A stretch of DNA of 64,000 nt from Dysgonomonas mossii (GTDB lineage Bacteria > Bacteroidota > Bacteroidia > Bacteroidales > Dysgonomonadaceae). Below are positions 25,405 to 34,212 of the stretch, in pieces (within the stretch, counting starts at the first letter, position 1; the number at the start of each line of letters is the position of its first letter). The notes beneath the pieces are model-generated. The model saw only the letters and a program-made list of their open reading frames with translations. It was not told where the DNA came from and did not search any database. Position numbers and translations under genes: made by a program. The DNA is taken from positions 930,001-994,000 of the forward strand of contig NZ_SPPK01000002.1 of NCBI RefSeq assembly GCF_004569505.1, given 5' to 3'.

Positions 25405-27738
25405 TTAATTCTTTATATATTTCTGGTTGCGTGCATCTTTTATTACGCCTTTCCAGTTGAGTCCAAATCCGAAATCATAAGTGTTGCCTTCTGTATCTGT
25501 GTGGCATTCCATATCGAAAGGAACATCTTCTTTCTGCTTTTCTACTGTAACCATGTTAGCCGGCATTTGCACAGGAAGTAAACCCGAAGGTTCTGCTTTA
25601 CCCGAAACAATATCCATTACCGCCTTGTCTGATACACCAAAACGAATGACTATGCCTTCTACTTTGTTTTCGAATTCGTTAAATACCATCGGTCTGGTAG
25701 CGTTTACAACAGCTACAACAGGCTTGTCACCCATCTGTGTTTTTGTATCTAGTATTGTATTCAAATCTTTTGTATTAACTACGGTTGTAGACTTTCCTTT
25801 GTATGATCTGTCTGTTATAGAAGGATCTACTACTGGGTCTCCTGCGGCGATACTGTGACTTCTGGCTTCTGTAGCTGTATAAGGCCCATATTGTAGAGAA
25901 ATAGGAACATATCCATTTCCTCCGGCTTTTCTATCTTCTTTATCATAACCTCCACCATCACTATTGCTATGCGGAGAGTTTACAAATACAAGAGCAAAAT
26001 CTGCATTTTGAGGATTGTCTGTTACATTGTAATACTGTTTTACTAAGTCAAGATTTACGGGTATTGCCTCAGTTTCTGGAGTTATATTGCCCCACCAGTC
26101 TCTAACAGAAGGATTTATTTTCTTAGGAATATATACCGTTTTCTTGCTATCCTTCACAGGTAATACTGTCGATTTATTTTTTAGTAATACGATAGACTTC
26201 AGTTGAGCTTCATAACCCGCCTTTATAAATGCTTCGCAACCAACTGTTGCTTCACTTTCTTTAGGATCGAGATACGGATTTTCGAAAAGCCCTACCCGAA
26301 ATATATTCTTTAATAAACGAACTGCCGATTGTTCGAAGCGTTTGCGCATAAATTCTTCTCCATGCTCTTTTACACCCATGCGATAAGCTTCTAATACAGG
26401 TTCTTTATCATTGTTGCCTCCAAACTGATCAACTCCCGCCATGATGGTTAGGTAATGTCTTTCGGAAATAGACAGTTTTTCTGCTCCCCATGGCTTTCCA
26501 GCAAAATCTCCCGGAGATTTCCCTTCATCTCCTGTAATCAGCCAGTCGGTGCACACTACGCCATCATATCCATACTTGTCGCGCAGAAGGTCTGTTATGA
26601 TATACTTACTAAATCCATTAGCATAGTTTGTTCCGTCTTTTGCCTGATTGTATGATATTGTATAGTATGGCATAACGGCTGATGCTTTATTCGTTTTGCC
26701 TTCCAACTTGAAAGCACCTTCGAGGAATGGTGTTAGATGTGTTTCGAAATTATTTCCCGGATACACTGCAAATTTTCCAAAAGCCCAATGCCCGTCTCGG
26801 CCTCCTTCTTCGGGACCTCCACTAGGCCAGTGTTTTACCATTGCATTTACACTGTTGTAGCCCCATCCGTCTTTAATCTCTGCATTACCTTCCGAAGTTT
26901 GGAAGCCATCAATATAAGCGCGAGCCATATCTGTTGCCAATTCCGGACTTTCACCAAATGTCATGTTGATACGGAACCAGCGAGGCTCGGTGCCTAAATC
27001 TATTTGAGGTGAAAGCGCAGTTGCTATGCCTAATGCTCTATATTCTTTAGCTGCCACTTCTCCGAACTGTTTCACTATAGAAGGGTCAAATGTAGCTGCC
27101 ATAGCTAACCCATCAGGCCAAATAGATATGCGGTCTCCTCCTGCGTTGAATTCAGGATTCGAAGATCCAACCAATTGTCCCGAATGTCGAGGGTCTGAAC
27201 TTGTGTTTCCCGGAATACCTAATCCAAGACCTTCTATGTAAGCTTGCATCTGATTGTTCCAGCGAGCTGCTACTTCAGGACTTTGGATACCCATAACTAA
27301 TACATGTCGTAGGTTATCTTCTTTTAAGAATTTCTTTTGTTGATCGGTTAGATTCCAAGCATTCGCTTCGCTTTCGGTGAAGGACTTTCCATCGTATGTC
27401 CCTGCTAAAAACCCACTTTCCTTAGCCGGTAACGATTGGTGTGCACTGTATAGCATCAGACCAGCTATCTGTTCTATAGACATCAGTGAAGCGAGATTCT
27501 CTGCTCTTTCTTGTACAGGCAAACGCCAATCTTCATACTTATCCAGCTTTCCGTTTTTGTTGAGGTCTTTAAACTTTAGATCGTCAACCGTAATGATTTT
27601 TACACCTGATGCTGCTGAGTACCCTAATGTAGGGCCACCTTTATTTTCTACAAGGATGTAATCATCGGTTTTAGTTGGCTGTGTACATTGCAAACTCAAT
27701 ATTCCGAGTAGGAATATTGGAATATACTTCTTTTTCAT
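25405..27738 (-). CDS. GH3 glycoside hydrolase lipoprotein
   Basis: This 777-residue glycoside hydrolase family 3 enzyme is a beta-glycosidase type with a retaining mechanism. It has a lipoprotein signal with lipobox SLQC. An EF-hand-like run (DLNKNGKLDKYEDW) occurs near residue 60, then the (beta/alpha)8 domain. The catalytic Asp398 lies in GVVCTDW, and a C-terminal sandwich follows ('NKSTVLPVKDSKKTVYIP' onward). Substrate could be a beta-glucoside, xyloside or arabinofuranoside. It is the first gene of a four-gene unit with two phosphatases and a TonB receptor, and is divergent from a Nudix-type regulator. Two palindromes lie between them (27761-27777, 27826-27842). Confidence 0.92.
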   Translation of the reverse strand: MKKKYIPIFLLGILSLQCTQPTKTDDYILVENKGGPTLGYSAASGVKIITVDDLKFKDLNKNGKLDKYEDWRLPVQERAENLASLMSIEQIAGLMLYSAHQSLPAKESGFLAGTYDGKSFTESEANAWNLTDQQKKFLKEDNLRHVLVMGIQSPEVAARWNNQMQAYIEGLGLGIPGNTSSDPRHSGQLVGSSNPEFNAGGDRISIWPDGLAMAATFDPSIVKQFGEVAAKEYRALGIATALSPQIDLGTEPRWFRINMTFGESPELATDMARAYIDGFQTSEGNAEIKDGWGYNSVNAMVKHWPSGGPEEGGRDGHWAFGKFAVYPGNNFETHLTPFLEGAFKLEGKTNKASAVMPYYTISYNQAKDGTNYANGFSKYIITDLLRDKYGYDGVVCTDWLITGDEGKSPGDFAGKPWGAEKLSISERHYLTIMAGVDQFGGNNDKEPVLEAYRMGVKEHGEEFMRKRFEQSAVRLLKNIFRVGLFENPYLDPKESEATVGCEAFIKAGYEAQLKSIVLLKNKSTVLPVKDSKKTVYIPKKINPSVRDWWGNITPETEAIPVNLDLVKQYYNVTDNPQNADFALVFVNSPHSNSDGGGYDKEDRKAGGNGYVPISLQYGPYTATEARSHSIAAGDPVVDPSITDRSYKGKSTTVVNTKDLNTILDTKTQMGDKPVVAVVNATRPMVFNEFENKVEGIVIRFGVSDKAVMDIVSGKAEPSGLLPVQMPANMVTVEKQKEDVPFDMECHTDTEGNTYDFGFGLNWKGVIKDARNQKYIKN

Positions 27739-27760
27739 AATATTGATATTTATATTTAGG

Positions 27761-27777
27761 TGCGTTATGTAAACGCA
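27761..27777. promoter_or_regulatory. Operator candidate 1 (TGCGTT-N5-AACGCA)
   Basis: A perfect 6-bp inverted repeat with a 5-bp spacer lies just downstream of the predicted GH3 operon start, where a repressor would block elongation or open-complex formation. It shares the half-site TGCGTW and the spacing with the second site. Confidence 0.65.
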
Positions 27778-27788
27778 TGTATATTTTG

Positions 27789-27796
27789 CAAATATA
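27789..27796 (-). promoter_or_regulatory. -7 box of the GH3 operon
   Basis: TATATTTG on the minus strand matches TAnnTTTG, placing the start near 27782 between the two operator candidates. Confidence 0.55.
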
Positions 27797-27825
27797 TTTA
27801 TTGATTTTGAAGAAAAAAATTAATG

Positions 27826-27842
27826 TGCGTACAAAATACGCA
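27826..27842. promoter_or_regulatory. Operator candidate 2 (TGCGTA-N5-TACGCA)
   Basis: A perfect 6-bp inverted repeat with a 5-bp spacer, centred 65 bp from the first. It lies upstream of both the GH3 -7 box and the regulator gene promoter. Confidence 0.65.
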
Positions 27843-27919
27843 TATATGTTTTACAACACAATTTGACATTATTAATCATATTTTTATTCGGAATATATTC
27901 TCTAATTTTACAGACTCAT

Positions 27920-27927
27920 TAATTTTG
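27920..27927 (+). promoter_or_regulatory. -7 box of the Nudix-type regulator
   Basis: TAATTTTG matches TAnnTTTG, 29 bp before the start codon. Confidence 0.5.
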
Positions 27928-27956
27928 AGAGGATATAGATGCCTATTGCTTAGATT

Positions 27957-28700
27957 ATGAAAGATTTAACGACGTTGACATATGAAGATCATACCGCAGA
28001 GAACTCGCACCCAGGCTTTTCGGTAGATTGTGTTATAATAGCTTTTCACAAGGGAAAAATAAAAGTTCTGCTGAGAGATTTTGGCATAAACAATTATAAG
28101 GCTCTATTAGGAGGTTTTGTTTTTAATGACGAAAGTGCTGATCAAGCGGCACATAGGATACTGGAACTTTATACCGGGTTGAGCAATATTTTCCTAAAGC
28201 AATTTGCATTGTTTAGTGATCCTAACAGAACTATCATGAAACAAAACTTAGACTATGTAGCTCAATATAGCTCGGTAAGGAATGATGGAAAATGGCTGTT
28301 AAGGCGATTTATAACAATGGGCTACTTTGCTTTGGTGAAGTATGATGAGGTAAATGACTTTGTGTCCGAAAAAAAGCAATTACATTGGTATGATATAAAT
28401 AAATTGCCTGCTATGTATTCAGATCATGAGCTTATTATAAAAAAGGCACAAGAGTCAATCAAACTTTTAATGCCAATAATACCTATAGGATATGAGCTGC
28501 TTCCCGAAAAATTTATGATGACCGAATTGAGAAAGATCCATGAAATATTTTTAAATAAAAAGCTTGACAGGCGAAACTTTCAACGAAAAATACTTCAGGA
28601 AGGATTTGTTATTCAACTGGACGAACGAAAAAAAGGGAAAGAGTATAATGCCCCTATTTTATATAGTTTTATTTCTCCCGATATCAAGGATACGATGTGA
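27957..28700 (+). CDS. Nudix-domain transcriptional regulator (NrtR/AraR-like)
   Basis: This 247-residue protein has an N-terminal Nudix fold ('FSVDCVIIAFHKGKIKVLLRD') and a C-terminal winged helix ('KFMMTELRKIHEIFLNKKLDRRNFQRKIL'). The Nudix box (residues 62-84) is degenerate: the catalytic REUXEE core reads HRILELYTG. The domain therefore probably binds a ligand rather than hydrolysing one, as in NrtR-type regulators and Bacteroides AraR. It is divergent from the GH3/phosphatase operon, and the 218-bp gap has two matched palindromes that are likely its operators. The ligand is probably a sugar or sugar-phosphate released by that operon's enzymes. Confidence 0.85.
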   Translation: MKDLTTLTYEDHTAENSHPGFSVDCVIIAFHKGKIKVLLRDFGINNYKALLGGFVFNDESADQAAHRILELYTGLSNIFLKQFALFSDPNRTIMKQNLDYVAQYSSVRNDGKWLLRRFITMGYFALVKYDEVNDFVSEKKQLHWYDINKLPAMYSDHELIIKKAQESIKLLMPIIPIGYELLPEKFMMTELRKIHEIFLNKKLDRRNFQRKILQEGFVIQLDERKKGKEYNAPILYSFISPDIKDTM

Positions 28701-28735
28701 TCGCATCTCTCAGATATGAATACAAATGCCTGTTG

Positions 28736-30034
28736 TTAGAAAAAGATCTCGAATTTTGTCCAACCATTTTCAGACTTTAAGTCAAATTTGCAATTATGAT
28801 TAAGCAAGACTTCACGAACAAACATTAATCCGATTCCCTGACCTGTCTGTTTGGTAGTAAAGAAAGGAGTAAATAGTTTTTGTTTTGTTTCTTCCGGTAT
28901 ATCAGGTCCATTGTCTTCAATGGTGATGGAAAGAGGCTGAGAGGTAGTAATGATATTTATATCTCCATTTTTGTCTATTGCTTCGTAGGCATTTTTTACA
29001 ATATTGACCAGTACTTGTTCAAATTGTATACTGTCGATACATGCTAAATCTTTCCCGGTAGTCAGACTCAATTTAAGATTTATATTCCTTTTTAAGCATT
29101 CTGCTCGGGAGAGAGATTCGACAGACCGAGCCAACTCATTTATGCTTACATCGGATACCGATGGTTCGGGGATTTTTACAACTTCGGCAAAGTTACTGAT
29201 AAAATGCCCCAAATGCTTACATCTGTCGAAGGATGCGTCTACAGCAGGCAATACATCGATCAATTCGCTGTTTTCATTCTGTTGTAATATATCCGAGATA
29301 ACATTAAGAGTAGAACTTACTGCCCCCACCGAATTGTTTACTTCATGTGCCATCATACGGATAATGCCTTCGTATGATTTTTTCTCAATCTTTAGTAATT
29401 CATGTGTCAACTCTTCGATGAGGATAAAAGGATGCGCAAAGCCCCTATCTATAAACGAAGAGCGGGAGCAACGATACATTGTTATACCCGAACTGCGTAT
29501 CACTACATCTTCTCCTTGCTTTAGTTTGCTTAGTTGATCTCCTATATTTATTCCCGATTCATCGAGCTTTTTATTTTTTACGTCATTGATATTGTTTATA
29601 CTCAACAGGCGTAGTCCGGATGGGTTAACCTCTGTGATTTTATCGTCAAAATCTAAAATGATTACTCCCTGTGGGGATGCTTGTATAAGCAAATCAAGAA
29701 AATGATTTTTCTCTCTCACTTGCAGCCTTTCGTCTTTCAACTGATCCATCATTTTATTGAAAATCTCAATCAGCTTGTTGGCTTCGCTATCGGAAACGGG
29801 ACGCAGACGCGTAGAAAAATCCTGTTCTTTTAGTAGTTCCATTCCATCGCTAATAATCTGGTATGGTTTTATAAGTCGGTAGTAAAGTGTGATAAAAAAT
29901 ATAATAGCAAGGATAGCTATTCCTTCTATAAGTAGAAACTTGTATAGGTCTGTTCTAAAAAAAACAAACCCTACAGTTAATAAAGAACCAAAAACAAGAA
30001 CTGCTAATATCCAGAATAAGATTTTTGATTTCAT
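28736..30034 (-). CDS. Sensor histidine kinase (NtrY-like) of the exporter operon
   Basis: This 432-residue membrane kinase has two N-terminal membrane segments (about 6-27 and 35-54) with almost no periplasmic loop, then a HAMP-like region (about 55-105), a PAS domain (about 110-210), a phospho-acceptor His230 in RMMAHEVNNS, and a HATPase domain (N box 'NIVKNAYEAI', 'IEDNGPDI', 'GQGIGLMFV'). The lack of a loop suggests sensing within the membrane or cytoplasm, such as envelope stress. It is the last gene of the nine-gene operon, 5 bp after the response regulator, and should phosphorylate it. Confidence 0.92.
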   Translation of the reverse strand: MKSKILFWILAVLVFGSLLTVGFVFFRTDLYKFLLIEGIAILAIIFFITLYYRLIKPYQIISDGMELLKEQDFSTRLRPVSDSEANKLIEIFNKMMDQLKDERLQVREKNHFLDLLIQASPQGVIILDFDDKITEVNPSGLRLLSINNINDVKNKKLDESGINIGDQLSKLKQGEDVVIRSSGITMYRCSRSSFIDRGFAHPFILIEELTHELLKIEKKSYEGIIRMMAHEVNNSVGAVSSTLNVISDILQQNENSELIDVLPAVDASFDRCKHLGHFISNFAEVVKIPEPSVSDVSINELARSVESLSRAECLKRNINLKLSLTTGKDLACIDSIQFEQVLVNIVKNAYEAIDKNGDINIITTSQPLSITIEDNGPDIPEETKQKLFTPFFTTKQTGQGIGLMFVREVLLNHNCKFDLKSENGWTKFEIFF

Positions 30035-30039
30035 AGCCC

Positions 30040-31407
30040 CTAATCATTTGTGCTTATTCCATATTTCTCCAGCCTTCTGTATAATGCTTGTCTGCTTACG
30101 CCTAGTGCTGTTGCCACCTTCGAGAGATTACCACCATATAGTTCCATTGCTTTTTCTATCATCTTTTTCTCCAACTCATCTAAAGGATAGATAGAGTCGG
30201 GGAGTGTATACGATGAATTGGGGATTGCTGTATATTGATCTTTAAAATCGCTATCGGTAAGTATATTTTTACCTGAAACGAGAATAACTCTGTCTACCAG
30301 ATTTTTTAATTCTCTTATATTTCCGGGATATGGTAATCTTTTCAAGAAGCTAATCGCTTCTGATGTAAATTCAATATTTTCTAATCCGTTTATTTCGACT
30401 TGTTTTTTTGCGAAATGTTTTACGAGTAGTGGAATGTCATCTATCCGCTCACGCAAAGCCGGAACTCTTATTGTGATAAGGTTGATCCGATAGAACAGGT
30501 CTTCTCTGAATGTGCCTTTAGAGACCATGTCGGCAAGATTGCGATTGGTTGCACTAATGACACGTACATCAACTTGCTTTTGCTTGCTGTCACCTAACGA
30601 TTCAAACGTTTTATCTTGCAACACTCTTAATAATTTCACCTGACATGCCGCATCTAATTCTCCTATTTCATCGAGGAAGATGCTTCCTTTATTTGCTAAT
30701 TCGAAGCGACCAATTCTGTCATAATGAGCATCGGTAAACGCTCCTTTTTTATGACCAAACATTTCACTTTCGAAAAGAGATTGTGAAATACCCCCTAGGT
30801 TTACCTTCACAAATGGATTCTTTTTTCTGTCGCTGTTCTCGTGAATAGCTTCTGCTATAAGTTCTTTTCCTGTACCACTTTCGCCTGTAATAAGGATAGA
30901 GGCATTTGTTTTGGCTACGCGCGAAATTGTATTGAATACATTTTGTAAGAGGGGAGACTTGCCTATAATCTTATCATTTCGGAAAGTCTCGTCGCTACTG
31001 ATATGTGAGTTGTTTCCGGCTGCCTCTTTTTCACTTCCCTCTTTCAACTGTATCGCTGTCTGAATGGTGTTCAGTAACGCCATATTGTTCCAAGGCTTGG
31101 TGACAAAATCAAAAGCACCGGCTTGTATTCCTCTGACTGCAAGGTTGATAGATCCCCACGCCGTAATAAGTATAACAGGTACGTCAGGGCAATAAATTTT
31201 TACCTGCTTCAGTAAAGTAAGTCCTTCTTCTCCGCTTGTTCCTTTGGTATAATTCATATCCATCAGGATCAGGTCGGGAGATGTGGCTTTTACAAAAGCA
31301 ATTGCCTCTTGCGGGGATGTTACATTCGCTGTTTCATATCCGGCCCTTTTTAATACTAAAGAAAGGGATGAACGTATAGCAGCATCGTCGTCACAGATCA
31401 GTATCAT
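30040..31407 (-). CDS. Sigma-54-dependent response regulator
   Basis: This 455-residue protein is an NtrC-type activator. The receiver domain (1-120) has Asp6-8 acidic residues and phospho-acceptor Asp50 in LILMD. An AAA+ domain follows with Walker A GESGTGKE, the sigma-54 loop GAFTDA in place of GAFTGA (a frequent Bacteroidota variant), and Walker B 'GSIFLDEIGEL'. A C-terminal Fis-type helix-turn-helix ('NLSKVATALGVSRQALYRRLEKYGI') ends the protein. It probably activates the sigma-54-like promoter at 40165-40178, ahead of its own operon, through the palindrome at 40225-40238. Confidence 0.95.
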   Translation of the reverse strand: MILICDDDAAIRSSLSLVLKRAGYETANVTSPQEAIAFVKATSPDLILMDMNYTKGTSGEEGLTLLKQVKIYCPDVPVILITAWGSINLAVRGIQAGAFDFVTKPWNNMALLNTIQTAIQLKEGSEKEAAGNNSHISSDETFRNDKIIGKSPLLQNVFNTISRVAKTNASILITGESGTGKELIAEAIHENSDRKKNPFVKVNLGGISQSLFESEMFGHKKGAFTDAHYDRIGRFELANKGSIFLDEIGELDAACQVKLLRVLQDKTFESLGDSKQKQVDVRVISATNRNLADMVSKGTFREDLFYRINLITIRVPALRERIDDIPLLVKHFAKKQVEINGLENIEFTSEAISFLKRLPYPGNIRELKNLVDRVILVSGKNILTDSDFKDQYTAIPNSSYTLPDSIYPLDELEKKMIEKAMELYGGNLSKVATALGVSRQALYRRLEKYGISTND

Positions 31408-31448
31408 AAAAATCTTCGTTCTAGTGGATAAAAATAATGATTTTCAAG

Positions 31449-32930
31449 TTAATCAACAATCTTATTGTAATCAGCGGATATTTCTTTATTATCTAAAAAA
31501 TCGTACAGGGTCAGACTTCTTATCTGATAATAATATGACCATAGCAGATACATCTGTTCGATATAATTACGTCTGGCTTCATCTTTCGAAGATTGGGAGT
31601 CGTTCAGGTTTAATACATCAATTTTACCTAATACAAACGCTTCGATAGACGTATTGTAACGTTGCTGTGCAATTATATCTGTTTCTTTTGCCAGTTCCAA
31701 TTGCTTCGACTGACTATTAAAGTTCTGTACACGAAGATATACATTTTGATTGAAATCTATCTGCTCTTTTTCTATCTTAGAGTTTTCCACTTCACGATTA
31801 GCTTCAGCTATTTTTACTTTTCCTTTGCTTTTGCCCCAATCCAAGATCGGTATTTTGATACCAACATTAACGACTTGGTTGTTTCTCCATTTGTTGCTGT
31901 TGAAGGCTTGTGCAAAACGGTCTTCCTGTCCCGACATTCCAAATGAAACAAACAATGTCGCATTCCAACGGTCTGCTTTTGCCTGGCTTACATCGCGAGA
32001 CGCTTCCAGCATTCTTTTCTGGATATTCTGCGTAAAGGGGTTGTTTTCTCGTGCCAAAGTTACCACCTGCGGATAAGACAAAACCGGCATTCTACTTAGA
32101 AGCCCTTCCGGTATAGCGGGCTTAATGATAATGTCTTCTCCATACCCAAGGAAGGAACGCAACTGAAACATTCTTGAACTTAAAGAGGCTTGTGCATCTG
32201 TGAGGTATGACTCCGCTTTTAGTAATGAGACTTTCAGTTGCAATAAATCATTCTCTGAAATTTGTCCTATTTTTCTTCTTGCTTCGGCTATCGTATAGAG
32301 CTTCTCTGTGTTTTTTAAATTCTGCTGCGCTATTTCCATATTTATTTGCCCTAAGAGCAAATTGAAGTAGTACTGGATTGCGGTATTAGATACATCTTCC
32401 ATATCGGCGACCAATTGCTGTTTTGCTCCCTGATACTTCACCGGCTCTATTTTTTGTAACCATTTCACACGGTTGAATCCAAAAATAGGTTGTTGGAGTG
32501 TTATCGATCCCGGAATTGCCATGTATCTTGTAGAACCGTTGCCTCCGTATTGCTCTAATCTTTGAAAACTGCTTTCTACGGAGAGTGTAGCGCCTGTTAA
32601 TGGGATATTTTGGGATATGGATATTCCTGCGTCTATTTTACTATAGTCGTTGCTTACAAATGTGTATGTTCCGTCCGAATTCTGAAATGCATTGTATGAT
32701 TTAGAATAGTAGGGCAGGGTTGTATTTAACGTTACTTCGGGTAACAGTTCGGCTTTATATGTTCTATATCCCCAATAACTTGATTTAAATTGGTTGCGAG
32801 CTACAACAGCATCTACCGAGATAGAGACACTTCGTTGAATAGCCTCAGGCAGATTTACTGTAATCGTATCTTGTGCTCGCAAACCTGTAAATAAAGCCAG
32901 CAATAGTATAGAAGAAAAAATCTTTTTCAT
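31449..32930 (-). CDS. TolC family outer-membrane efflux protein
   Basis: This 493-residue protein has a signal peptide ('SSILLLALFTGLRAQ') and the TolC/OEP helical repeat organisation ('VNLPEAIQRSVSISVDAVVARNQFKSSYWGYRTYKAELLPEV', 'QQNLKNTEKLYTIAEARRKIGQISENDLLQLKVSLLKAESYLTDAQ'). It forms the trans-envelope tunnel of a tripartite efflux system. It is in the same unit as the HlyD-type adaptor, ATPase and permeases (21 bp after the permease at 32952), completing a MacAB-TolC-like exporter. Confidence 0.93.
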   Translation of the reverse strand: MKKIFSSILLLALFTGLRAQDTITVNLPEAIQRSVSISVDAVVARNQFKSSYWGYRTYKAELLPEVTLNTTLPYYSKSYNAFQNSDGTYTFVSNDYSKIDAGISISQNIPLTGATLSVESSFQRLEQYGGNGSTRYMAIPGSITLQQPIFGFNRVKWLQKIEPVKYQGAKQQLVADMEDVSNTAIQYYFNLLLGQINMEIAQQNLKNTEKLYTIAEARRKIGQISENDLLQLKVSLLKAESYLTDAQASLSSRMFQLRSFLGYGEDIIIKPAIPEGLLSRMPVLSYPQVVTLARENNPFTQNIQKRMLEASRDVSQAKADRWNATLFVSFGMSGQEDRFAQAFNSNKWRNNQVVNVGIKIPILDWGKSKGKVKIAEANREVENSKIEKEQIDFNQNVYLRVQNFNSQSKQLELAKETDIIAQQRYNTSIEAFVLGKIDVLNLNDSQSSKDEARRNYIEQMYLLWSYYYQIRSLTLYDFLDNKEISADYNKIVD

Positions 32931-32951
32931 ACTCTTTGTTTTGTTTCTGTT

Positions 32952-34208
32952 TTATTCGTCTCGCAGAGCTTCTGCCGGTTGTATCCTTGATGCCCTCCAC
33001 GATGGATAAAGTACTGCAGATATTGATATTGTGATCAGGATCAAAGCAGTAAATAAATAATTGATAAAATATTGGCTTATCCGTATAGGCTCTTCTCCTC
33101 TATCTATGGACGGTACTCCAATATCTCTTAGTATATCCGCCAAAGCGATGTTTATGCATATCGGTGTGGCTATAAGACTGGCTAATAGCAATAAGAAGAG
33201 AGTTTCGAGAATAAATAAAGCTTTTATATTCATTCGGGTTGATCCTACAGCTACTCTTAAGCCAATTTCGTTACGTCGGGTCTGTACCCTAAACCAGAAT
33301 GTGCCTACTACAGCGAGAAAGATATTTATGAAAAGGAACGATGATATAGAAAAAATACTTTTGAAGTTATTATCGTATTTGTTCCATTTCATAAAGTCTT
33401 TTCTAAGGTCACTGATAGATGTCACAGACGATAAAAAATAAGGATCCATCGCAATTTGTTCTTGCATATCTTTTGTAAATCGTTCAATGAAATTTTTATC
33501 GGCTTCGGCTTTTACCCGTACACAAATTTCGATTCCGTCAAAATAGACTGTTTCCCTGTCGTTTGTGGATAATAATGTGTAAACTATCGGATTGTGTTCG
33601 TCAAACTCACTTCTCTTGGAAGATGCTGCAACACCAATTACTTGTTTGTTTTCATTATCTCCAGTTACGAGTGATTTTATTTGTTTGGCATCGTGCTTCA
33701 AAAATTGATTATCTTTATTCCCACTGATAACTATATTATCCGTGTTATTCCAGTTCTCTACTTGTCCTTGTTGCAAGTTGATTTTAAAAACATTAAAATA
33801 GTCAGGACTAACCGATTTGAACTGAATGTAATCAACCATCGTATCCAAAGAGGCTTTATTGCTCATAAATGAACCCGAATAAGGAACAGCAGCCGAAGAG
33901 AGACTTATATATTCTATATCAGGATATTTCTTTATACGATCTACGATAGTCCATACGATGTTGACTAATGAATCTTTTTGAGCATCCGTTCCATTATTTA
34001 TAAGTACATGACCTTCTTCTTTTATACCCATATTGATGTTGTAAACGTGTTCTACATTATAGCCTGTTGGCTCTAAGTAACGTTTTGTGAAAAAATAGAT
34101 GTAATCTACACAAAACCAAAGGATACAAAAGACCAGTACGAGTTCGAATAATATCCAAATGTTGATTTTTCGCTCACTCCATATTATTTTAAAAATTTGC
34201 TTTATCAT
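32952..34208 (-). CDS. MacB-type ABC permease, type A copy 2
   Basis: This 418-residue FtsX/MacB-type permease has one N-terminal membrane segment (about 17-40), a periplasmic MacB core domain, and three C-terminal membrane segments, with the conserved 'RRNEIGLRVAVGSTRMNIKALFILE' coupling helix and 'YPSWRASRIQPAEALRDE' end. It is a paralogue of the 35499 permease (their starts read MIKQIFKII and MLKQIFRII and their ends PAEALRDE and PTEVLRNE). It pairs with the neighbouring type B permease 34213, 4 bp away. Confidence 0.9.
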   Translation of the reverse strand: MIKQIFKIIWSERKINIWILFELVLVFCILWFCVDYIYFFTKRYLEPTGYNVEHVYNINMGIKEEGHVLINNGTDAQKDSLVNIVWTIVDRIKKYPDIEYISLSSAAVPYSGSFMSNKASLDTMVDYIQFKSVSPDYFNVFKINLQQGQVENWNNTDNIVISGNKDNQFLKHDAKQIKSLVTGDNENKQVIGVAASSKRSEFDEHNPIVYTLLSTNDRETVYFDGIEICVRVKAEADKNFIERFTKDMQEQIAMDPYFLSSVTSISDLRKDFMKWNKYDNNFKSIFSISSFLFINIFLAVVGTFWFRVQTRRNEIGLRVAVGSTRMNIKALFILETLFLLLLASLIATPICINIALADILRDIGVPSIDRGEEPIRISQYFINYLFTALILITISISAVLYPSWRASRIQPAEALRDE

Positions 34209-34212
34209 ATTG

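Noticed and set aside
30760..30790. GAFTDA instead of GAFTGA in the sigma-54 activator
   Set aside because: This substitution is frequent in Bacteroidota activators, so it is not a sign of lost function.
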